Shown in pieces: positions 24,855 to 37,819 of a stretch of DNA of 64,000 nucleotides. The first letter of the stretch is position 1. Every line of letters starts with the position of its first letter. A program made the position numbers and the translations under genes. Under the pieces are notes generated by a model. The model saw nothing but the letters and a program-made list of their open reading frames with translations, ran no database searches and was not told the origin of the DNA. This DNA is from Trichuris trichiura (lineage: Eukaryota; Nematoda; Enoplea; Trichinellida; Trichuridae). Location: contig JBAJFE010000026.1 of the NCBI GenBank assembly GCA_037903355.1, forward strand, positions 310,001 through 374,000, read 5' to 3'.

Positions 24855-27800
24855 ATGAAGGGCGACGACCATCCGGAAAGGCATGTCCTGTACACATGGA
24901 TGGATGTGTGCGTGCAAAACGAGGCTGTCTTTGCCGACGCCCATGTCACTACCGCGATGGATCGTTCGAAAATTACATATATGGACTTGTGCAACGGCTT
25001 CTACCTTAATTGTATTATGCATTACGTGTAAAGCATACAATTGTTAAAGTGGAGTAGCAATTTTTCTAGCCCAAATTTTTGCAGCTATCCAGAAGCAAAG
25101 GAACATCCTTTGGAGCCGCACGTTTCGAACATTGCCTTACGTATACGCAATCTATCCATTCTGCTAAAGAGTTTCCAGTCGTTCTACCGGGTAAGTAGGC
25201 TTTTAATCGACGCGTTTTCCTAATTTTGTTCGGAGCGAAACGCTATCCGCGTAGGAATTTCGTAGAAATATTGTCTCCTTAATAGACACATTGTGCATTC
25301 TATAGAGAATTGCAACGTATCCACGATTGAAATCTATAAGTTCGACTAGTCAGTATGCTCGCATTTGTCGTTGTGTAGCCCTAGGCGCGCGCGCGCGCGA
25401 CGGATGGTCACTTAGTGAATTTGAATTGTGCTGATGTGCCATCAAGGTCAGTTGTTCTCGTAGCCCTTGAAAAAGCTGTCTCAAGGTCGCTTACGACTTT
25501 CGTCATAATTGACCACCGGTTGTCCTTAGCGCTTTCGCTAATTCGCTGTACGCCCAAGTCGGGGTGGTAAAGTGACCAGGACAGGCGTGCGCGCGCGCGA
25601 ACGGTGTTATTGCACTAAAAGTTGGTATTTTGACCGTCCGCCTAACAGGTTTCCCATTGTGCATTGCAAATGTTCTCCAAAAGGACGTTTGTCATTGGGA
25701 TTAACAAACTGATAGAGGTGCCTTTTGCTGGTCACACCGTTAGCTGATGGTCAGCCATCAAGTGTTGTGTCTATCTTTGCTGATTGTGTCAGTGGCACTT
25801 TGCTTGCGGCGCCTTGACGGGGCGACCAGTTTTGGCTTGTTTACCTCTATTACGTCAAGTTGCCTTTCGCCGTGGCAACTAGTGTGGCTCTCGGTACTCT
25901 GATCAATGCAAATATCCCCTCCAGTTTGTACAACCCTGTTTTCTTTCGATAGGATAACTGCATTATGTATTTTTTCGCTCACTTTAAGAGTAAGCCTAAA
26001 AAAAATGAAATTCTTCTAGCTATCTATACATCACAAGGCGCAATATGACGTTTGCAACCTGCTGAGGGCATACAGCTTTTTGCAGTTACTTCGCTATGTC
26101 TTTTCTTTGTGTTTAGCTCAATTGCGAGAATTTTGTACTTAACAATTTACGCGGAGTAAGTTTTCGTCAATTGCTTTAGATAATTCATGTTGTTATCACG
26201 GTAAAGCGTGAATGAGTTCTTTTTTTGAAAAATTGTGAAACTGTCGATTGGTTACGTTTCACCTTAAAGTTTGCTAACCCTTAGCTTGCCTTATTTGTCA
26301 ATACGCTCCTTTAAGTGTTGCTTACGCTATCCTTATGCAAAAAAATATATTCTGAGCGCTTAGGGTTGTAAACATTTCGTTGCTGTTCGCTTTCTACGAG
26401 AAAGGCAAAGAAAGGTGTGCAAACCGTCGGTTTTACAAGTCGTCAACGCACGCAAGTCAACACCATTGCGCATTGAAAATGCGGATATGTTTGCTCATTT
26501 AACTTTTGCTCTATGCTAGTCCGAATGCCATAAAGCATTGTTCGACGTTTTTGGAACCAGTTTCTAAAAGACGCCGCTTCCTGACCTTTTATTGACTCTT
26601 GCTGAGGTGTTAGACTTCCAGTTTGGATAGCCGTTGATTCACAGTTTTCTTTGCTGCAGAATTCTTGCGGAACTGGCCTGAATATCACTTTTAGAGGAAT
26701 TGCAAAGTTCAGCCCTCCATAAACGACTTATAGGCGCATATTTATTAGCATTCACGGAAAGCGTGCAGTTGTTATTCTTATTAACGACGAAGAATAAGCG
26801 GAAGCACGTATTACAAAATTAGACGGGGAAGTAGTTGATTTTATCGCAATTTTTGTTTGCACATTTAATTTTAAATTATTGCAGTTCGCGCGGTCTCAGT
26901 ACCTCGGTTGATAAGTGTTCGCAGGTTCAATCTACAGTACTAGTGAATCATGAGCTAGCAGTAATTCTTTATTCAGAAACCACCGTTTAATAGCGGTTTT
27001 TTTATTTTATGTCTACTTAAAGTCTTGCTGGTCAGCCGCTGAATGGCTTTCGTTTTCGGTGTACCTGCTTTTCTTTTGTACGAAGTACCGATTTTTGAAC
27101 TTCCACCCGTTAAGCGGTACACGTTTTCGGATGTAAGCTTGCCTTAAGCAGTCTTGTTAATTTCTGTTAAATTGACGCTAGTTGGGGACAAGTGAAACTT
27201 CAGATTCGCTTTATCGCACTTAGCCAAAAATGGGAAATGCGGAATGTCGTCTTAAGCGCACTGATTTATGTGCAAGCATGTACGCCGAACTTTACTTTGT
27301 TGGTTGAGAAAAAGCGTACTGCCTAATAGTATTCATCAATGACGCTGACGGCGAAGCCATGCCTTATTAGCGGATTTCAAATAAAACAGATTCTCTAGTA
27401 AAAAGTTACGAATTTTCAAGAAGACAATTAAAGAAGCGTTTTCAAAAAGACGTCATTCTAAAATTTGTATGCACTTTAAACTTACTTGAGCACCCTTTGT
27501 CCTTCTGTAGACAAAAGCTCGCGTAATCTTGAATTTCAGCCGCTATGAAAGTTCAAATTTCTATAGCACCTTCAGCCTAATGCCTTTAAGCTCAGTCGTT
27601 TTCATTTGTAGTCAAAATTTGACTTGTATCTTTTGAATATTCCTTTGCCCTTTGAAGCAGTTTTTTTCTAGGTGTCGTTTTTCATTGTGCGCTATCCTTG
27701 TTATTACTTGTTCTTATAAGCATATACGACTTCGTTTTTATACCAAAAGTCACATCAGACTCTCGTATAAGGTAGGCGAACGCCTTCGTGGCTTTCTGAT

Positions 27801-30800
27801 CAATTGCGACCCGTCACTGGCGCCTGCACGGTGGGCTGTTGTCCGTCAGCTTCGAAAGTTTTAAGTCACTTTAAACGAGTCTGTCGTGACTTCCGTTTCA
27901 ACCTGCCCATTCCAAAACGCTGCGCCTCCAAGTACACTAAGAACACACAAGTAATACCATGTGTACCGCGTTATTCGCCGTGGGCCTTGTTTCAGCTTTG
28001 TTCGAAGAAATTTATAGCATATTTAGGTGTTTACATTTTAAAATTACGACTATATAGTTAAGCAAGCGCTGTATGCAGTTTATTTTGGCTGAAAATTTGT
28101 TTTAGTTGCAGTTTATCCGATGTAACCTGCATATTATTTTCCCAGAATTCATATTGGAGCTTTTTTGATTTTAATATTAGTTTCCGTTATCTTGCCTTAC
28201 TCTTAACTAATGCTTCAACTTGCCTTTTTCGATTCTCATTTTTGCTTCGTCACGGGGTGTTCCTTTCGGTGATATCCTACGCGCTGCCCATTGTTCCTCG
28301 AAGCCTGTTCCACATTGCCTTCGCGTTTTGAGATAAATAGTCATTCTCCAGTTGCTATTGCTCTTATGTGATCGTTATTTCAGAATGTTTTGAAACAGCA
28401 GATCGTTATGCATTTGCCCGACATGCTCGCCATTGCCAGGAATCCTCAACCGGGTAAGCGTAACCTTTGACGATTGTTCTATTATTTTAACGGCCAATGT
28501 TAAACCGTTATGGAATGGGGCCAGCTGTTTCCCTTGCGTTCATTGCGTTCCCCTGTGACAGCAACCCCGCTCTCTTCGCCATCAGTTCGCGTACCATGGC
28601 TAGAAATACCACCTGGACATGCCATTCGTAGATCTTAATCACGTCACAAAGTGCTCGGAATGGCCCATTAAGATTCGGCATTGTGACCGACGCGGGTTGC
28701 CTTATGGCGAATGGCCTTTTGCATCGCGTATGCTGTAGCAAAGTGTCGGTGTTGGGGCGAAAACGAATTCGCCGCTTAGAAGAAAGCATGGTGACCACAT
28801 GCGTATGCGCTGTTTCACTTTGTGACAAAATCGACGGGCATCAGTTTTCCGTTTGTGAAAAGCGGTGTTGCATGAAATTGAAAAAAACTATTCGAAGAGC
28901 ATGAACTGCATTTCTACAGCTTCTAGATTGGCGGCGGTGCTAATTTGTCACTTCCTTTCAGTGTAAGGAAAAGTTGCATGCTCAGTGGCGATTTCTCATT
29001 CCTTCTGAGGTTATTTTTTGCCGCAGAGTTTTCGCTATAATATGTGCTTCTGCATCGTTCAAACAACTATACTATTCAGCATGTTGTCTTACGTTCTTAT
29101 TTCATTCACCTCGGCACGCTATAGCTTAATGGAATCCCAAAAACTTCAGACCAAAATTTCGTTGGACAGTAACGTAGTTCTACAGCATATTCTGTTTATG
29201 ATCTATGAGTAGCCTTTTTGGTTGGTGACAGCTATTTCTCAGCTTTTATAAATTCTATTCTTTCAAGTAGAGTGAATTAAAAATTCAAATATTTGTCATC
29301 TACGATAAGTCGTTGACTTTGCTGTCGAATTCTGCAAATGTTGCCATTGGGCAGTGTGAAATGAACGGCATCATTTCTGACTAGTAATTAAACATCCCAT
29401 CATGCTGCCATCGAGAAGGCACTTAGTCTCGCTTGCCCTTAGTCCTTTACTCTCTTACCAATAGGGGTCGCGGCGTAGTGAACGTTTGTCACGTTGGAGA
29501 GCTGGCACGCTTTGACTTCTATTCCGTTTCAATTGACTCTTGACGAGGGAAATATCACCGTCTTGATGACTGTTTTTTCAATGCCAACATCTGCAGACAT
29601 GACTGACGAGGAAATGAAGAAGGTTCTACTGTTGTTGCTCGGCTGTGTCGTGCAGTCGGACCGTCGTGAGGAGTTCATCAATCAGATCAAAAGCCTTGAC
29701 ACAGCGACGCAGCAGTCATTAGCGAACGAGATACGAAAGGTAGGCGTTGTCATTCAGTTTGTCCATAGGACAACCTTGACCACGCTTAGGCATCGTTTTT
29801 CAGATAACTAATGAAGGTAAAATTGTTCTCAGCGTATCGGACTGGCAACATTCAAGCGAAAACGGCAACGTAGAGTTGCTTGTTGAACATCTATCCAGCG
29901 TGATCGAAGAGCGCGACAAATACGCTCGCAATTTATTGGAGATGAGCCAGGAACACGAATCTGTTTCATCCAACACTGCTTCCCTTTGCAACGGTTACGC
30001 AAGCCATAGAAAATTGCCGGACGGCCAACAGCAGCAGCAAGGTAGCGGTTGTAGGTTGAGCGGTTTCATTGACAAGTGCTAACCAGTTCTGCAATGTAGA
30101 TTACCGGGAAGGTTCGGCCGAGAGGCACGCGGTGATTGAATTGGCTGAATGCAAAGCTCAGCTGCGCCGAAGCAGACAGGAAGTGTAATTCAATTTACGC
30201 AATTCACGTTGGGCATTCGTTTTTCTAAAGAGGCTTTGCTCTGTTTGCAGAGAGGAAAAGTCGGAAATGATCAACCTGTACAGGGATGACATTGCCGAAA
30301 GGGACGCAACGTTGGCAAAAATGCGCCAAGAGAATTTCGAGCTGACCAAAAGTCTAAGATTGTTCAAAGAGTATCGCGACGAAGTGGACGTTCTGCGAGA
30401 AAGGACAATTCGCTATGCTCAGTTGGAAGCAGACTGCGAGAAGTACAAGGAAAAATTGTCCGAGTTGGACTTTCTGAAATCCAGAGTTGAGGTGAGTTTT
30501 TACACCGCGCATGTTTTCATTATCATAAAATTTACGTTTGCCTACTGCCATTGACAATGCAAGTTGCCGCAAAGGCAAGTCAGCTTTGCCAAACTTTCTC
30601 TGCTTTGTGTTTCACATTTTGTTTTAAAACTACATACCTCAAAAGCTGTACAACCGAAAGAGAAGGGTCATTGTGAAGCTTAGGGCAAACAGTCAGACGG
30701 GAAGCCAACAATATATTTTCAATTTCACTCAATCCAACAATCCGGAGGGATCAGATTCGTCGATACTTGTGAAGGCTGATTAATTTTAAGTTGAAATTCT

Positions 30801-33800
30801 TTGAGCGCGTTTGCTTCGACGAGGGAAAAGATATTTTGACTATGTGCGCACGCATTAGCCTAATCATGTTAGTATTAACAAACTTGGAAATGAATGATGC
30901 ACGTACTTCCATACATAGTCGGAGAAACTATTTAACTTAATTGTTTGCTGTGGCAGTGAAAAAACGCCCTAATTTGCAAGAACATGCTGCCCATATTTCC
31001 CCGACGAGAGAGGTGTAAATCAATACTAAAGGAACATTAATTGGAAGTTGCTGAACTAATGTGCTCGATCGCTTCGACGACATGCCGAGTGGTTTGCCTT
31101 TTTTGACAACATTCCTTCAATAAAAAAAGCCTGTTAAGCGGCGCAATAAATTTTCCTTTGACCTACTGTATTTAAATAGGTGCTTGGGAAAGATTGGTTT
31201 TTTTAAAAGAAAAGGCTTGATTATCTCTTATTTAGTTTTGCTGCGAAGAGATTACGATACGATTTTGAATTTTCGATTTTAGGAACTTCGCGAAGAGAAT
31301 CACGTGCTTCTCGAGACGAAAGGACTACTGGATGACCAAGTTGCTTCGTTGAGACATCGTCTCGGCTTGAATAACGACAGGGAAGCGGATATCATTCGCT
31401 TGCAGGGAAGAGTAGCCGATCTTGAGCAGGTACGCAACTGTACGTCGTTTCTAACCTTTTCTATCTTATAATTTATTGCGGGAAAAAGCCTATTCATACT
31501 TTCTTGGTGGTATTACGAAAACGTGCGCTTTTGCTTGAAGAAAGGCACGCTTTCGAAAACCTTTTACTGTAACAGCGAACGCTTTTCAGCAAGTACTGTT
31601 GGAGCGTCGTCGTGTGCAACAGCTTTTGGAGGAAAACTCGCGCTTGGAAAAGGAATCATTCGAACAACAAAATCGTTCCGCCGTCTGTTCCACCTCCGCG
31701 TCCAATGACCGATCGACCGAAGGCGAACGGACTGATCGTGACAATGTCGATCGGTCGGTCAGCAATCTTTGCGATCAGCTAAACGAATCTATTTCCGCGA
31801 AGCTGCTCCGTCTCGAATTTGACAATAGGAAACTCAAAGAGATGCTTCAAAATTGTTCCATTTTCTCTGACTCTGATGCTAAGCTATACGACTTGAACGT
31901 GAGTTCGCCAACTTCACAGCCTTTCAGTCTTCTAAACGAATTGAAAGATGGCAAAGAATGTGACGTTGCAAGTGACCGCCTTAGAGAAATGAAACAGCGC
32001 GAATGCGAACTGGCTGAAAGTTTAGCCGATGCCGAAATGAGGAACCGGTCATTGAGCCGTAAGCTTGCCGAAACGGAGGACGAGTGCCAGAAAATACGAG
32101 AGCAGCTGCAGTCGATGCAGTCGGCTGCCGCTGCTCAACCGACTGCCGCTGAGTTGGATAAGTTAGTGGACGAGTTGAGAACAGCCAACTTGGAAGCTTG
32201 CAGCAGAAATGCCGTTCTTTTGGAAGAAATTAGCCAAAAGGAGTTGGACCTAAAGAAGACCAAGGCCAAGTTGGAGGAACAGGAAGCCGAAAAATTTTCC
32301 GTCGAAGCGCAGCTCAGTTGCGCCATCAGGGAGCACAATATGGCTTTGCAGGAAAGTGAGAAGCTTCGAAACGCGCTGCAAACGGCTGATAACGAAATTG
32401 AACGTGTCACCTGCGAAATGGAGCGCTATCAAAAGCAGTGCACCCAATTAGCCAGCGTCCGAAAGCAAAACGATGCGTTGGACGCGGCCAATGCTGAATT
32501 GAAAAACGAAAAGAAGAATCTTTCGCAGCAGGTCGAATTCCAGGAAAGGAAAATTGCCGCTCTTAGCGAAGACCTCATTTTGGAAAAGCAACGAAGCAGC
32601 ATTGTTGACCAGCTGTCCGCCGACATGTTAACTTGCGCTAACGAGTTCAAGTTGACTGAGGGAATTTCGAACGACGCTGAACAGCAGGACGTGCGTGTCA
32701 GCTTTTGGAATTTGATTGGTCATTTTAAATCCAAAATGAGCGACCTTACCGCCAGTTGCAACTTGAAGGACCACCTTCTTGAGCTGTCGCGGTTGGAGGC
32801 ATCCGAAAAATTTGCCGACGAATCGTCGAATAGGAACAATGTCTCAATGGAGGAACTGAAAGCGCAGAACCAATCTTTGTTGATGGAAAACAAGCGCATT
32901 TTGGAAGAGGTTCAACTTTTGCAGAGTCGAAACGAAAAATCGCAAGACGCGCTGAACGCAACTCAAGGCAGCATAGACGAAAAGATAAGACAGCAAATTC
33001 GAGAACTAAAATTGGTAATGGTTTGCAAACTTTAGTCATATACTGTTTTGCATGAATTGTTTGTGTTTAAGAATTCCGTTCGTCATGCCGACAACGTGAA
33101 CGCTGAACTACAAGTGAACATGCGTTCACTTCAACTGAAGTATGATGTCATTAAGGCGGACAATGCGGAAATGCAAAGACAGTGCGAAACTTGGGAACGA
33201 GCTGTCTCGGAGGCAAATGAATGCTTTGAAGACCTACGCAAGCAACACCATTTACTGTTAAAAGACCACGAGCAACTGCAGGCATTGCATGAACAATTGA
33301 GTTCGGACTACGACCATCTTCGAGCGAATGTGCAAAGTTTAAAAAGCCAACTGAGACAAGCGAAGCAAGACTGCAGTAACTGCGCTAACCGATTGGAGCA
33401 AGTAACGTCTGAAAATCGTAGCCTAACGCGAATGTCCGCTCAATGGGAGCAGGAAAACAACGAAAAGGGCCGCGACTATAAGCTCTTCGTTGCATTACAG
33501 AATGACCATGGCGCTCTCAAAAGAATGCATACCAGTTTGCAGGTAAGATCATGTAACTTTCACCAGCGTAGAAATAAGAATAACCCTTTGGATCGATCAA
33601 AGTCCATCGTTAGCTTCTAAATAAAATTTGGGGTGTGCCGACAGCATAAAATTTAAAATATGGTTGAAAACCCTGACGGTCCAGATCCCGAAAGATTGAC
33701 ATCCCGAATAGGCCGAAAATACACTGTAAACTGTGGCCTCGTGCAGTTGTGCATTGGCATCTTCTGAATAAGGAATATGTTTGAGTGGATGAGTTATCAT

Positions 33801-36800
33801 AATGGTTTTGTTCGAAGTATGTGATCTAAAAAACAAGACCAGCATAATAACCCATTTACTCGAATACATTCCTTATCTAGAAAATGCCAATGCCCAACTG
33901 CCACAAGGCCAAAGTTTACAGTGTACTTTTGGCCTATTCGGGATTTCGATCTTTCGGGGTCTCGACTGTTGAGATTTTTACCATCACTGTTCTACTACCA
34001 GAACAGACGTTGTCCAAGGTTTTTTAACACAGCGTAGTAATTCATAATATATACGTTCTATTTATGGCGAATTTGCAGCTGACGACGTATGGAGGATGAA
34101 ACCTGACAGGTCCGGTATCAGTAAAATTTTGTTTCATGAACGGGTATGCCATAAATAGAACTTTTATATTAGGAAACTTTATCAGCCAATTAAGAAGAGT
34201 TGCATGTTCGATATGGTAGCCCAAAGAATGGATTGCTTACTTGATAAAAGACAAACGCTTATGCAACCGTTTCGAAATCTTATGTTTTGATTTGTTTTGT
34301 TATTATATAAGGTCTAAAAATGTTTCATTTTCAGTGTGTGTCCTGAAACTATTAGATGTTAAAAGCTGAAATTTATTTTATCATCATATCCTAATTTAGC
34401 TCTTTAGTTGATACACCGATAATGGACCAAAGCTGACCCGAGACTTCGTAGAACCTTTTTTATTGCATTTAGTGGGCTTCTACTATGTTTTCCTGACAGC
34501 TCATATATAAAGCAACACGTTCTCGCTTGCATAATGTTTAACAGTGCTTTAATGCGAAATTGCTCTCATTAATATAGTCTTTTACTAACAACTGATTTGC
34601 ATAGGTTTCGGAAACCACTTGCAGAAACCAGGTTAAGCGCATAGGTTTCCTATGTTCAACTTTCCTTGTTTTCATGGTACATAAGGGATGTAGGCCGTTC
34701 GATTTCCTCAATTTTCTACTGAGAGAACCTTTCTGGTTTCATCACGTCCTGTTATCAGCGCCAATTCATTGTTAATGGAAATGAGGTCAAAGAAATGGAA
34801 AGCGGAATAAAACGGACATTTCAAAAATAGAAAAGACGAGCTCGAGTCAGAAAAACTTTCTTCCATTTAAAGATGTAATTTCAGGTCACCTGCATGCCAT
34901 AATGAAATCACTGTGATAAAATTTAGCACAGTCGTAATATAATTAGACAAGTAAATAAAATAAAGTGGGTAGGAAACGTAAGCAATATAAAGTAGGCAAC
35001 AAAAGTAAGTAATAGTGTAGTACGAATGGACAAAGCGTATCGGTGGTGACAGCGCAATCAAAGAATTATAAATAGGACGATAAATAAAAATGAAATGCGA
35101 CGAAAAGTAATATAATAAAATTAAGGAAAAGTAATAGAATAATAAATATCAGCAGAACGAGAGAACTCGAGTCTAAGAAGCTTGTCGTTTCGTTTTCCTT
35201 CATTTCAACTTAGTCCTAACATACTTTTCTTACAAAGAGTTGTCAGTTCGCGACGTTTTTTCATTGTCTGCATCGTCTCTTTCATTCAAGAAAAGTATTA
35301 ACAGCGTACATAATCTTGAAGAAAGTCTCAGTATTCATTGAGAAATGTTAGCGCTTCTCGCTATTCTTTTTAAATGTTGTTTTCTAGTTCTTTTGTATAG
35401 GTTCAGTTCGAAACCGTTGTTGTCAGAACGGACTCTTTCGGCAAGCTTTACTTAACTTGACCGTCCTTGTTGCGTTTTATTTTCTGCTTGTATGCTCGTT
35501 TCTGTATAACTCAATTTCAATTGTTTAAAAAACGCCCTCTGGCATAAATATGTGCAATGACAAAAATATGAAGTATTCGCACCTATATTGCGTTCAGTTG
35601 TGTCCGATTTTATGACTTGTCTTTCTTGTGGAAGTTTCAAATACGATTACTTGCGCAGTATTGATAAACATTGAAAAATGTAATTTTTTCAGACACGGTA
35701 CGAGGAAATTTGCCGGGAGAAAGGCATGCTGCAGCAGGAAAATCGTCGACTTCGCTCGGAGCTCAATGGAGGTGAATTGAAAGTGACGCAAGCATTGGTC
35801 AAGTTGGAAAATGCCGAAGACCAAAGGCGAAGGCTTGAATTGGACGTCATAAAGTTGGAACACAAATGCGAAACGCTGGATCGTTTAAATGGCACTTTGG
35901 TCGAGGAGCGCCATGCGCTTATCAGACAGTTGGATGGGCTTTTAGCCCAAAATCACGAGGTTCTTTCTAAAGCATTTATGGACAAGGAACATTTCCATAG
36001 CGAAGAAAAGGAACTGCAGTATGGACAGTTGCCTGTTTCTTTGGTAACCTTGACGCAGCAAGCTTTTTTGCCAGAGAGAAGGTGAACCAACTGAAACGTC
36101 AAAAAGAGAAGTTGGAAGAGAAAATTATGGAACAGTACAAGATAATGGAATCGCCAAAGCGCAAAGAGCGCCAAGCATTCATGAAACGGGCGGCAAAAGC
36201 TTTCATTCCTCGGGTACACTTTTTGGCATTACTTGTCTAAAAATCTCATATTATGTAGTTCATTTCGCTTAGGCATCCTTGCGCAAAACTAAGAGCAGAC
36301 CATTGGAAAGCTCCGCGGAAGATAGCACAGTATCTGCCGACGAAAGTGGTTTCCACACGAACAGCGGTTGCGATGGAACTTCCGGTAAAATTAATAGCAC
36401 GTTACATGATAGCGGGAGGTTTGTTGATCGTTGGCCCAAAATGCCAAAAATGGGACTCAGTCCGCTGCTGTCGTCCCGAAAAGCGCATACGTTGTCCGCT
36501 AGTGGTGGCGGCTCGTTCAGCGGTGATGGTTCAACCTTTCCACGTCTTTCTGCATTTCAAATGTCGCTTCGCCATGACTTGCAGGCACCATCTTCCTCAG
36601 TTGCGGTGGAGGAAAAGGTTGCCGACGTGCTGCACTGCACAGATGCAACCAGCGGGGATGATTCTTCGCCTACTGTCTTTGTTCAGCCCTCTGACGAAGG
36701 GTTTCGCGGCTGAGTTTGTTATGGGTTATTTTTTGCGTACTGCTCCATACTGTTATCCGTTCTGTTGCCCAGCAGTCAAAGGTTAAAATGCGTGCACCCC

Positions 36801-37819
36801 CAAAGAGAGTGACTTCACTTGTTTTGATCCAGTAAACAGTTGCTCCGCCAATCAGCTTCGCGCTTCCACAGCTGTTTCGGCAACATATCAGCATACTGAG
36901 CGTGGACTGTTGGAAGAGACATCGACATGCATGTTAAGTTCGCGTGCTTTGTAGCTCATTTGCATAAACCCATTTTCTGATTGAAACCTTTTTATTTCTA
37001 GCATTAAGGGAAGGAAAGATCGTGCCGACGAAGTGGATAGCCAACTCTGCATCAAGCCGGACGACCAGTTCTAGTCAAAGCAGCGACGCGGTTTGCATGG
37101 CTACGGAACTGCCTGGTCCTCCTAGAGACGTGGTCAGTTTAAGTGGTTCAGAACGGGCAATAGATGTCCCAGGAGAGCCACCAGTTAAAAGTCCTCCTCC
37201 TTACGAGAGCTTATCGATGCAATACGGCGCAATATCACCATTGAAGCCTTTAGTTAATGGAGCTGGCTCGTTTCCTCTAGGCAGCTCTGTTCGCCCAGCA
37301 ATGAAGAAGTTGCCGCCTCCTTATCCTGGTAAGCCCATGATGCATACAATTGGACATTCCTTTGCCCATTGGCGACCTCCATCTCCCATACCGACTGTTC
37401 ACCCTACCGGCAGTCTTGCCTCTCCATCTTCTTACGACCTACCGAAGGCTTCTACGCCAAAACCGGACGACAGCAGCAGTAGCGCAACAACATCCAGTTC
37501 GGCGTTGGCCAACTTGCATCCGGGCAATAATTCGTTGGTGAGCAGCGAGCCATCGTCGCATTCTTCCGGTTCTGCTCCTCTGGTCAAAGGCTCCCGTGAA
37601 AACATTGTGGCAGCCGAATCGATAACTCCGGTGAAACAACGCACTGTTTCCACCAGACGGGAGCCGGTGTTTAGCTTTTACGACAACGTCGATTGTACAA
37701 AGCAAAATGGCGATGCAAGGCCAAGCGACAGCTCGAATGAAGAAACGCTCACTGAAGCTCTGCGCGAATGCAAAGCGGAACAAGAAAACGCGGTTTGGTT
37801 CGAATACGGTTGCGTATAA
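24855..37819 (+). CDS. CCDC88 (Girdin/Daple)-like HOOK and coiled-coil protein
   Basis: Scaffold protein that in animals links microtubule/actin organisation and Wnt/G-protein signalling. Exons: 24855-25027, 25085-25190, 28384-28453, 29597-29739, 29804-30041, 30100-30184, 30251-30491, 31283-31429, 31590-33014, 33072-33542, 35693-36018, 36075-36213, 36273 to about 36713, then 37002-37819; all phases agree up to 36213. The first exons form a HOOK domain: LYTWMDVC, FYLNCIMHY, IRNLSILLKSFQSFYR, and GCVVQSDRREEFINQI, which aligns with GCAVQ..KEEFIERI of Girdin. Residues from about 200 to 1190 are heptad-rich coiled coil. KLEEKIMEQYKIM, then a basic patch, matches the end of the Girdin coiled coil. 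The C-terminal ~400 residues are Ser/Pro-rich and disordered-looking, with PPPYESL and PPPYPGK motifs. The last residues EYGCV match the Daple PDZ-binding end that contacts Dishevelled. The protein is about 1,600 residues. The junction between 36713 and 37002 is unresolved and may include another small exon. No intact Galpha-binding (GBA) motif was seen. Confidence 0.9.
25758..25995 (-). CDS. Antisense candidate terminal exon inside CCDC88 intron 2
   Basis: On the minus strand a very strong acceptor (TTTCATTTTTTTTTAG) at 25996 is followed by 78 open codons to a TAG-type end at 25758. The peptide is polar and protein-like (VSEKIHNAVILSKENR; later KLVAPSRRRKQSATD). The exon begins in phase 2, so it needs an upstream partner. 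I recognise no domain. It lies within the 3.2-kb second intron of the CCDC88-like gene, on the opposite strand, which would make it part of a nested gene if real. Confidence 0.3.
26443..26688 (-). other. Antisense open frame in CCDC88 intron 2
   Basis: An 81-codon minus-strand frame without an ATG at its start, protein-like in composition (KENCESTAIQTGSLTPQQES). It contains WFQKRRT, which superficially recalls a homeodomain recognition helix but lacks the invariant Asn and the rest of the fold. It may be an upstream exon of the same nested gene as 25758-25995, though I could not find a donor in the matching phase. Unrecognised. Confidence 0.2.
28508..28789 (-). CDS. Antisense open frame in CCDC88 intron 3
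   Basis: A frame with ATG at 28789 and 93 codons to TAA at 28508, in a locally GC-rich patch of the intron between CCDC88 exons 3 and 4. The start has a good context (gtcaccATGc). The N-terminal half is basic (LSSKRRIRFRPN) and the C-terminal half amphipathic (DVIKIYEWHVQVVFLAMVRE). No family is recognised. It ends 54 bases from CCDC88 exon 3 on the other strand. It could be a small gene or an exon. Confidence 0.25.
   Translation of the reverse strand: MLSSKRRIRFRPNTDTLLQHTRCKRPFAIRQPASVTMPNLNGPFRALCDVIKIYEWHVQVVFLAMVRELMAKRAGLLSQGNAMNARETAGPIP
33661..33985. repeat. Foldback (inverted-repeat) element
   Basis: Two arms of about 115 bases, 33661-33776 and 33868-33985, are inverted copies at roughly 85 percent by eye around a 91-bp centre. 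Matching blocks include atcccgaataggcc / ggcctattcgggat and acactgtaaact / agtttacagtgt. It sits inside the 2.15-kb CCDC88 intron between exons 10 and 11. There is no coding capacity. This looks like a non-autonomous DNA transposon (MITE-like); the terminal ends and target duplication are not sharp enough to name a superfamily. Confidence 0.7.
34049..34160. repeat. Short inverted pair
   Basis: The block gttctatttatggc at about 34054 is repeated inverted as gccataaatagaac near 34147-34160, enclosing some 80 bases. It lies 60 bases beyond the larger foldback element in the same intron and may be a second small foldback. Confidence 0.4.

Noticed and set aside
26443..26688. Homeodomain-like WFQKRRT
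   Set aside because: The invariant Asn of the recognition helix is Lys and no helices 1 or 2 precede it; the resemblance is seven residues long.
34860..35170. A-rich stretch with repeated aataaa words, resembling a retroposon tail
   Set aside because: No coding or internal promoter part and no target duplication; simple A-rich composition explains it.
37740..37780. ETLTEALRE as a Galpha-binding (GBA) motif in the CCDC88-like protein
   Set aside because: The essential aromatic Phe of the motif is Ala here, and the position is too close to the C-terminus.
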